Of a stretch of DNA of 5,413 bases, positions 1 through 4,186 are shown piece after piece. A program made the translations under genes and the position numbers. The notes beneath the pieces were generated by a model, which did not search any database, was not told the origin of the DNA, and saw only the letters and a program-made list of their open reading frames with translations. Source of the DNA: Acidobacteriota bacterium. Lineage in GTDB: Bacteria > Acidobacteriota > Blastocatellia > Pyrinomonadales > Pyrinomonadaceae. Each line of letters starts with the position of its first letter. The first letter of the stretch is position 1. The stretch is from NCBI GenBank assembly GCA_024640445.1, contig JAHEEZ010000237.1:1-5413 (forward strand), read 5' to 3'.

Positions 1-489
1 GGGAACGATCTCAGAAAACTGATACTGGAAATTGAAAAGCTCTCGGTTGCGGCACATCCCGAGAACGTGATCACCTTTGACCTGGTGGAGTCTCTCGTTC
101 CCAGTTCCCGTGAATTGACCAACTTTGATCTAACCGACCACCTTCTTGCGAACAGGCAGACCAGGGCGCTCCAGGTACTGAAGAAGATCCTTGATGACGG
201 CGCGGAACCGCTGATGATCCTTGGGTTGATCGGGAGCAATTTCCACAAGCTCCTCCTTGCGAAGGAACTTATGAACGAAGGTTTGCCGCGTCCGGAAGTC
301 TCCAGGGCGATAAGAATGCCGTACAGGAAACAGGAAGAATTCCTGGCGATCGCGCGCAGGACCGATCGGGAGAAGTTTGTGGAGATAATCAAACGGATAG
401 CGAAGACCGATCTGGCGATAAAAACGTCACTTGGTACTCCACGCACTCAAATCGAGATGCTTGTTTGCGAACTCGCTGGAATGCATTGA
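1..489 (+). CDS. holA: DNA polymerase III subunit delta, C-terminal part (5' end outside window)
   Basis: The reading frame is open from base 1 and stops at TGA 487-489, giving the last 162 residues of the protein. Delta is the clamp-loader subunit that opens the beta sliding clamp and contacts the other AAA+ subunits through a helical C-terminal collar domain. The visible part starts GNDLRKLILEIEKLS, the usual segment of the delta family where the middle domain ends. It continues into an all-helical region with LLANRQTRALQVLKKIL, a hydrophobic 'LMILGLIGSNFHKLLLAKEL' helix and the typical ending 'KTDLAIKTSLGTPRTQIEMLVCEL'. The AAA+ domain itself lies off the left edge. A lipoprotein gene follows after 42 bp in the same frame with no visible terminator or promoter between them, so co-transcription is likely. 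The family call is from recognised sequence pattern, not a database search. Confidence 0.9.
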   Translation, partial: GNDLRKLILEIEKLSVAAHPENVITFDLVESLVPSSRELTNFDLTDHLLANRQTRALQVLKKILDDGAEPLMILGLIGSNFHKLLLAKELMNEGLPRPEVSRAIRMPYRKQEEFLAIARRTDREKFVEIIKRIAKTDLAIKTSLGTPRTQIEMLVCELAGMH

Positions 490-531
490 AGCCTCAGTCT
501 TCTTGATTGCGGTAGTGATCCCATCGAAAAG

Positions 532-1281
532 ATGTACAAGACAATAATCATTCTTTTTCTGGCCCTTTTCGTGAACACTTCCTGTACGGCTCCCGGTCCA
601 GGGAATACTGCGAACCGCGATGAGTCTGCCTCTGCCGATGAATCTGACGATCTCGATGCCGCCGATGAAGTACCGGTAAAGAAACGCTTCGAGACCAGGA
701 TAGGGGATTCGAACGGCGTCATCGTACTTAGCGACAACTACGGCGAAGAAGACACCGTCAAGATCTACAACGCGAACGGAACGCTTTGGTATGAGTTTTC
801 ATACTACGACGAAAGTGCTTTTGACCAGCTTGAGAGCATCAATACGGATTTTCGGCCGTTTGCCTTTCACCCGGACTATCTGTTGCTTGGGCTCAGGGTC
901 GCAGAAGAGGACGAGAAACGCTACGAGGTGGTCGTCAACGAGGACAGCGGCTTGAAAAAGTTCGTCCGTAAAGACGACGAGAACCTGGAATACGAACCGT
1001 TCGAAACTCATATTGTCAGCGCATACGCGGTGGATTTCGACGACAAGAATAATCCTGTGTTAAGGGAACCGGGTGGAGCGAAGATCGAAGAGGACTATTC
1101 CAAGATCGAGATATTCAAGGCCGTAAAGGTCGAAAGTGATTGGGTAGAACTCAAATGGGATGAGCCGGTTTCGGGTTCCGGCGCTAATTCAAACACCCAG
1201 CCCGGCTCGGTGGAACGGACCGGATGGGTTCGCTGGCGGGACAACGGCAAGATGGTAATCGAGCTTTTCTACGTCGCCTGA
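532..1281 (+). CDS. Predicted acidic lipoprotein with SH3-like C-terminal domain, function unknown
   Basis: The 249-residue product begins with a short signal peptide: K3, a hydrophobic core at 5-14, then NTSC with the candidate lipidated cysteine at C18. Asn at -3 is unusual for a strict lipobox, so lipidation is likely but not certain. Residues 19-48 form a Ser/Asp/Glu-rich linker typical of envelope lipoproteins. The middle (about 55-160) looks beta-rich with 'FRPFAFHPDYLLLGLRV' and is not a domain I can name. The C-terminal part (about 161-249) has the look of a bacterial SH3-like fold: NPVLREPGG, then KAVKVESDWVELKW, then GWVRWRDNGKMVIEL. The start is forced: no ATG, GTG or TTG lies in frame between the holA stop at 489 and ATG 532. 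There is no good Shine-Dalgarno (only GGTAG about 16 bases upstream), which suggests translation coupled to, or transcribed with, holA. The role is unknown; binding of cell-wall or peptide ligands would be a guess from the SH3-like end. Confidence 0.8.
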   Translation: MYKTIIILFLALFVNTSCTAPGPGNTANRDESASADESDDLDAADEVPVKKRFETRIGDSNGVIVLSDNYGEEDTVKIYNANGTLWYEFSYYDESAFDQLESINTDFRPFAFHPDYLLLGLRVAEEDEKRYEVVVNEDSGLKKFVRKDDENLEYEPFETHIVSAYAVDFDDKNNPVLREPGGAKIEEDYSKIEIFKAVKVESDWVELKWDEPVSGSGANSNTQPGSVERTGWVRWRDNGKMVIELFYVA

Positions 1282-1288
1282 AGAACAG

Positions 1289-1324
1289 AAAAAAGGGAAG
1301 CAAACCTCATTCGGTCCGCTTCCC
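1289..1324 (-). terminator. Rho-independent terminator of rpsT
   Basis: Read on the minus strand, GGGAAGCGGACC (1324-1313) pairs with GGTTTGCTTCCC (1306-1295) around a GAATGA loop. This makes a 12-bp stem with two G-U pairs, followed at once by six T (1294-1289). It lies 37 bp past the rpsT stop. On the plus strand the two G-U positions become A-C mismatches and no T-run follows, so it should work well only for rpsT. It also sits only 7 bp past the lipoprotein stop, where its 7-bp outer stem could still help protect the 3' end of that transcript. Confidence 0.88.
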
Positions 1325-1361
1325 GTAATTTCAAAGGAGTAAGTAATTGTAGCCGAGACGC

Positions 1362-1625
1362 TTACGCGATCTCGTTCACGTGCCTTGTCAATCTTGACTT
1401 ATAGCGCGCGGCCGTATTCTTGTGAAGAATATGCTTGTTGACCATCTTATCGATGATCGATATCGTCGGCTGAAGTTCCTGACTGCTCGCCTGCTTGTCG
1501 CCCGTCTCTATTGCTTCTCTCAGTTTCTTGATCTGAGTGCGCAGGCTGCTGCGGCTGCTGCGGTTTATCGCGCGCCGCTTCGTGTTCTGCCTTATTCTCT
1601 TCTTGGCTGATTTATGATTTGCCAT
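1362..1625 (-). CDS. rpsT: 30S ribosomal protein S20
   Basis: The 87-residue, strongly basic protein has the full S20 pattern: start MANHKSAKKRIRQN, a central helix with RSSLRTQIKKLREAI, and the C-terminal IDKMVNKHILHKNTAARYKSRL. S20 is a primary 16S rRNA binding protein of the small subunit, formed of a three-helix bundle. The length is normal for the family. The start ATG at 1625 is supported by GGAG (1639-1636) ten bases upstream and by the conserved MANHKSA N-terminus. The gene is monocistronic by context: its own near-consensus promoter lies at 1675-1703 and a strong terminator at 1289-1324. It converges with the lipoprotein gene behind holA; closeness of holA and rpsT is common in bacteria. 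Confidence 0.97.
   Translation of the reverse strand: MANHKSAKKRIRQNTKRRAINRSSRSSLRTQIKKLREAIETGDKQASSQELQPTISIIDKMVNKHILHKNTAARYKSRLTRHVNEIA
1545..1562. repeat. Perfect tandem 9-bp duplication inside rpsT
   Basis: GCTGCTGCG occurs twice back to back (1545-1553 and 1554-1562). On the coding strand it reads CGC AGC AGC twice and encodes Arg-Ser-Ser-Arg-Ser-Ser at residues 22-27 of S20. S20 proteins are normally rich in Arg/Ser/Lys here, so it is most likely a codon-level coincidence or a fixed slippage event without functional effect. Confidence 0.7.
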
Positions 1626-1645
1626 TAATGGTTAACTCCGTCAAA

Positions 1646-1664
1646 GTTGAAATTTCCGTTCAAC
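1646..1664 (-). promoter_or_regulatory. Candidate leader hairpin of rpsT
   Basis: The predicted rpsT leader (about 1668 to 1626) contains GTTGAA (1664-1659), a 7-base loop and TTCAAC (1651-1646), a perfect 6-bp stem ending seven bases before the GGAG ribosome binding site. S20 synthesis is autogenously controlled in enterobacteria, so a leader structure near the binding site could matter here. The stem is AU-rich and short, and I cannot tell a regulatory element from chance. Confidence 0.35.
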
Positions 1665-1674
1665 GAAATTACCA

Positions 1675-1703
1675 AGTATAAAATCCGGCACCTGCTCTGT
1701 CAA
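1675..1703 (-). promoter_or_regulatory. Strong sigma70-type promoter of rpsT
   Basis: On the minus strand TTGACA (1703-1698) is followed by a 17-bp spacer and TATACT (1680-1675). This matches 11 of 12 consensus positions with optimal spacing. Start of transcription is expected near 1668, giving a leader of about 43 bases. It begins only 18 bp beyond the stop codon of the J-domain gene, which fits a dedicated high-level promoter for a ribosomal protein. Confidence 0.85.
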
Positions 1704-1708
1704 GCCGG
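1685..1708. repeat. Inverted repeat flanking the rpsT -35 box
   Basis: CCGGC (1685-1689) and GCCGG (1704-1708) form a perfect 5-bp inverted repeat with a 14-base loop that contains the whole -35 box. On the minus strand the second arm is followed by ATTTTATA, so it could act as a weak terminator for the J-domain gene or as a protein site over the promoter. Short arms make chance plausible. Confidence 0.3.
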
Positions 1709-1721
1709 CAAATCGGGCGGC

Positions 1722-2522
1722 TCACCTTTCAAACCTGGTTGCGAAAGAGTGCATCAGGTCCACCATCAGCACCACGATCGGCGGGTAGAAAATGAGTTCC
1801 AGGCTAAGTGCTCCGGGGAAGAGGTCGCGCAACACCCGGCCCGATGCCAATTCGAAGATCGAATGGATCAGAAATCCTATTGCAATGCTCACGACTATGC
1901 CTCCCACCAGGAATGCGATCGCGGTCGGCCGTGAGTAAGGCCGATTTTCTTCCGCCATCTCCTGCAGGATCGAATCGTGTATGTCCTGCGGCGCATATGT
2001 ATAGCGCTCGAATCCTGCCTGGAGCCTCTTTATCAGATGTAGCAATCCGACTACGAAAAGTGTGAGAAGAACGATCCTGCCCAGCGCGTTCGAATCCGAC
2101 CAGAACTGCGGCCTGAGTCCCGAAGCGAATGCCGTGGAGACGAAAAGAGCTACCACAGGAAGGATCACTTTCTGGAGTGCCATCGCCTCGCGGCGTTCGT
2201 CTTCTATCATCCGGTCGATGATCGCGTTATACCGGCGTTCATATGCCATCTGCCGCATACGGCGCGCGTGGGGATTATCGGAGCTGAAGATCGTATCCCG
2301 GCTTGAGAATTTCTTGTGAAGAAGCTGTTTGTCGTATTCGGCACGATCCTTCGGATTGCTCAGGACTCTGTATGCTTTCGCGATTTGAGTGAATTCCCGT
2401 GAAGCGCCTGCCTCGTCGTTAACGTCCGGGTGCTTACGGCGCGCGAGCCTGCGGTACGCCGATCTGATCTCGGCGCGAGACGCGTCCTGCGACACTTTCA
2501 ACATCTTGTAATAATTCAGCAT
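1722..2522 (-). CDS. Membrane-anchored J-domain (DnaJ-like) protein
   Basis: The 266-residue protein opens with a complete J domain (about 3-66): YYKMLKVSQDASRAEIRSAY, the HPD motif at 31-33 needed to stimulate DnaK ATPase, and 'FTQIAKAYRVLSNPKDRAEYD'. There is no Gly/Phe region and no CxxCxGxG zinc finger, so it is a class C co-chaperone and not DnaJ itself. A charged, Arg-rich stretch (about 85-115) leads to four hydrophobic segments at about 119-136, 148-164, 200-223 and 239-258, which I read as two membrane hairpins. This would tether the J domain on the cytoplasmic face and recruit DnaK to the membrane; the client is unknown. The start is fixed by an in-frame TAG at 2534-2532, three codons before ATG 2522. 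No clear Shine-Dalgarno precedes it. It lies 184 bp after pabB and 96 bp before rpsT on the same strand, with its own candidate promoter. Confidence 0.88.
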   Translation of the reverse strand: MLNYYKMLKVSQDASRAEIRSAYRRLARRKHPDVNDEAGASREFTQIAKAYRVLSNPKDRAEYDKQLLHKKFSSRDTIFSSDNPHARRMRQMAYERRYNAIIDRMIEDERREAMALQKVILPVVALFVSTAFASGLRPQFWSDSNALGRIVLLTLFVVGLLHLIKRLQAGFERYTYAPQDIHDSILQEMAEENRPYSRPTAIAFLVGGIVVSIAIGFLIHSIFELASGRVLRDLFPGALSLELIFYPPIVVLMVDLMHSFATRFER

Positions 2523-2560
2523 TTTGCGGATCTACAGGCTTAGGAGGCCGATCGTGAGAA

Positions 2561-2577
2561 GCGGGCCGACCGCCCGC
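2561..2577 (-). promoter_or_regulatory. GC-rich hairpin in the leader of the J-domain gene
   Basis: On the minus strand GCGGGC (2577-2572), loop GGTCG, GCCCGC (2566-2561) gives a perfect 6-bp all-GC stem about 40 bases before the J-domain start. No T-run follows, so it is not a standard terminator for pabB. It lies just after the expected transcription start and could stabilise or control the leader. Function is inferred only from position. Confidence 0.35.
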
Positions 2578-2587
2578 CGGAGCCCCA

Positions 2588-2614
2588 ATTTTAGCATAGA
2601 AGCGTGATTTTCAA
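2588..2614 (-). promoter_or_regulatory. Candidate promoter of the J-domain gene
   Basis: On the minus strand TTGAAA (2614-2609) and TAAAAT (2593-2588) resemble -35 and -10 boxes, but the 15-bp spacer is shorter than optimal. This AT-rich patch stands out in an otherwise GC-rich 184-bp gap. The expected start near 2581 would give a leader of about 59 bases. Confidence 0.4.
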
Positions 2615-2624
2615 TTGTTTGAAA
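2609..2624. repeat. Palindrome overlapping the candidate -35 of the J-domain gene
   Basis: TTTCAA (2609-2614) and TTGAAA (2619-2624) are perfect inverted 6-bp arms around TTGT. Arms of this size with centre-to-centre spacing near one helical turn suit a dimeric regulator, and one arm coincides with the candidate -35 box. A-T rich sequence can give such a match by chance. Confidence 0.35.
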
Positions 2625-2706
2625 CTAGTTGCCTAATCGAGGTCTTGCCCGGTCTGCGCGTAGGGACCGACCCGCGCCCTGATTGTTCCCCGGCGTGAGT
2701 TGAACC

Positions 2707-4095
2707 TCAGTTGTTCGCGGGGTCTGCGAGCTTTGCACCGAGCGCCGTGAGAAGTGCTCTGGCCTTGTCGAGAGACTCGGCATACTCCGATTCGGGGTCG
2801 CTGTCGATGACGATGCCTCCCCCGACATTGAATTCCACGCGGCCGTCCCGGATCAACATCGTGCGTATCGCGACGCTAAGATCGATGCACCGGTTTTCTG
2901 CCGCGCTTCTCCGGCTCGAACCAAACGCATGCGAAAGGGATGGGAATTCGTCAGTACGGAAGGTATAGCCGATCGCGCCCATCGAAAGGCCCCTTTCTGA
3001 AGGCTCCAGCGAGTCGATGATCTGCATCGTCCTGATCTTTGGGCATCCGGTTATGGAGCCGCATGGGAAAAGCGCGCGAATGATATCGGAAAAGAGGCAC
3101 CCTGCGGAAAGGTCGCCCTCGATCGTGGAGACGAGATGGAACAGTGACGGGAGGTCCTCTATCTCGCAAAGGGATGAGACGACAACACTTCCGTAGTCGC
3201 AGACGCGCCCCAGATCGTTCCTTAGGAGATCGACGATCATCGTGTTCTCCGCGCGGTCTTTCCCGCTTTCGGCGAGTTCGAGCTTCATACGGAAGTCCGT
3301 TTCAGTATCGCCGCTCCGCGGCCGGGTTCCCTTGATCGGCGACGCCTTGATCCGCGCCGCCGGCCCATCGGCTCCGGGGCAAAAGTCGTGGACACGAAAG
3401 AATCTTTCGGGCGAAATGCTTACGATACAGTCGCTGCCCCGGCTGAAGAACGATGCGAACTCGGCAGGATGCTGTTTTCGCAGCCGCCTGAAGATCTCCT
3501 GTGCGGAAAGCTCCTTTGGCAGCGAGCCGCTGATCTTCTGCGTGAGATTTGTCTGATAGGTCTCGCCTGATCTGATCAGTTCCTGGATTTCGCTTATCTT
3601 TTGGATGTATGCGGCCTTGGGAATGTCTGAGGTCACGGCAAAGCTGCTTGTACTTGCTCCTGATCCGGACATTGCGCCTGCCGCCTTCAGGGACGAAACG
3701 ATCTTGTCCGCGGCTGCCGGACCGCCTTCGACGACCGTCCTTCCTGTCGCGTAATCGTGACAAACCAACGCGTCGCAGGAGACCGCGTAGATCCCGGGTT
3801 CCTCGGAGGTCTCAAATTCCTTGTCACGGCGATCGATCCCTTGAAGCGCCATACCAAGTTCATATGAAAGAGTGAAGAAGCAGGCGGCGGATCGGTCAAT
3901 CATCGACTGGAGATCGTTAAGTGCTTCCTCGCCGGCTTCGACCCGCATTACTTCCGCGGCGCCGATTCCCGCGACAAGAATCCCTTCGCCGGCTTTGCCG
4001 CTTCCACAGCTGTCCATGAGCGACACCGGTTCGTTCTCCGATATGGCAAGAAGGCGTTCTATCAGTTCGTCTGAGGTGTATTCCAGGACCGGCAC
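2707..4095 (-). CDS. pabB: Aminodeoxychorismate synthase component I (para-aminobenzoate synthase)
   Basis: The 462-residue protein is a stand-alone chorismate-utilising enzyme. With ammonia from a PabA-type glutaminase it converts chorismate to 4-amino-4-deoxychorismate for folate synthesis. An N-terminal half with FFTLSYELG (73-81) is followed by the chorismate-binding domain (about 160-455): SGETYQTNLTQ (176-186), SPERFF (228-233), SPIKGTRPR (252-260), ENTMIVDLLRND (283-294), HLVSTIEG (320-327), GSITGCPK (346-353), GAIGY (373-377), VAIRT (408-412) and GGGIV (425-429). Lys255 in PIKGT is the residue that marks PabB; anthranilate synthase TrpE has Ala there. About 25 residues (378-403) between GAIGY and the VAIRT strand are longer than in the textbook enzyme. 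No PabC lyase domain is fused and no pabA lies nearby. The start is GTG 4095, since an in-frame TAA is four codons upstream and the next ATG (residue 27) would cut the N-terminal strand. No Shine-Dalgarno precedes the GTG. Confidence 0.92.
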   Translation of the reverse strand: MPVLEYTSDELIERLLAISENEPVSLMDSCGSGKAGEGILVAGIGAAEVMRVEAGEEALNDLQSMIDRSAACFFTLSYELGMALQGIDRRDKEFETSEEPGIYAVSCDALVCHDYATGRTVVEGGPAAADKIVSSLKAAGAMSGSGASTSSFAVTSDIPKAAYIQKISEIQELIRSGETYQTNLTQKISGSLPKELSAQEIFRRLRKQHPAEFASFFSRGSDCIVSISPERFFRVHDFCPGADGPAARIKASPIKGTRPRSGDTETDFRMKLELAESGKDRAENTMIVDLLRNDLGRVCDYGSVVVSSLCEIEDLPSLFHLVSTIEGDLSAGCLFSDIIRALFPCGSITGCPKIRTMQIIDSLEPSERGLSMGAIGYTFRTDEFPSLSHAFGSSRRSAAENRCIDLSVAIRTMLIRDGRVEFNVGGGIVIDSDPESEYAESLDKARALLTALGAKLADPANN

Positions 4096-4101
4096 GCGGA
4101 A

Positions 4102-4110
4102 ATATTAGCA
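4102..4110 (-). promoter_or_regulatory. Candidate extended -10 element of pabB
   Basis: On the minus strand TGC (4110-4108) followed by TAATAT (4107-4102) forms an extended -10 (TGnTAATAT). Only six bases separate it from the GTG start, so transcription would begin at or next to the start codon and the mRNA would be leaderless. No good -35 is visible at 16-18 bp, as is common for extended -10 promoters. Confidence 0.4.
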
Positions 4111-4123
4111 CGGCATTGATGGT

Positions 4124-4151
4124 TTGCTTACAGGCGGTAATGTCGTAATAT
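4124..4151 (+). promoter_or_regulatory. Candidate promoter of the permease gene
   Basis: TTGCTT (4124-4129), a 16-bp spacer and TAATAT (4146-4151) give a weak sigma70-like match (3 of 6 and 4 of 6). The start would fall near 4158, leaving about 29 bases of leader. It is the best plus-strand candidate in the 91-bp divergent gap, which must hold a promoter for each gene unless one is read from outside. Confidence 0.3.
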
Positions 4152-4171
4152 GTCGCCAACATCGATTCTCC

Positions 4172-4181
4172 TCGCCGGCGA
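4172..4181. repeat. 10-bp perfect palindrome just before the permease start
   Basis: TCGCCGGCGA is a perfect 10-bp palindrome ending five bases before ATG 4187, in the place where a ribosome binding site would be expected. It could be an operator half or form a small structure at the start, but GC-rich palindromes of this size arise by chance. Confidence 0.3.
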
Positions 4182-4186
4182 ACAAT

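Noticed and set aside
488..505. Possible terminator between holA and the lipoprotein gene (GAAG/CTTC)
   Set aside because: A 4-bp stem without a real T-run is too weak to call.
1422..1610. 62-codon plus-strand frame antisense to rpsT with an alanine run
   Set aside because: It is the reverse reading of S20 codons; the alanine run comes from the Arg-Ser-Ser repeat on the other strand.
1647..1934. 95-codon plus-strand frame over the rpsT promoter and the end of the J-domain gene
   Set aside because: Its His/Gln/Arg-rich product looks non-coding and it is antisense to the well-supported J-domain gene.
2625..2706. Possible intrinsic terminator after pabB
   Set aside because: Short stems such as GCGCG/CGCGC and CGGTC/GACCG can be drawn, but none is followed by a T-run on the minus strand, so no terminator is called.
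3302..3763. 153-codon minus-strand frame inside pabB
   Set aside because: It is an Arg-rich out-of-register shadow of pabB; the pabB frame carries the conserved catalytic motifs through this stretch.
2707..4095. Anthranilate synthase component I (trpE) as an alternative to pabB
   Set aside because: Lys in the PIKGT motif and the absence of trp genes nearby favour PabB; TrpE has Ala at this position.
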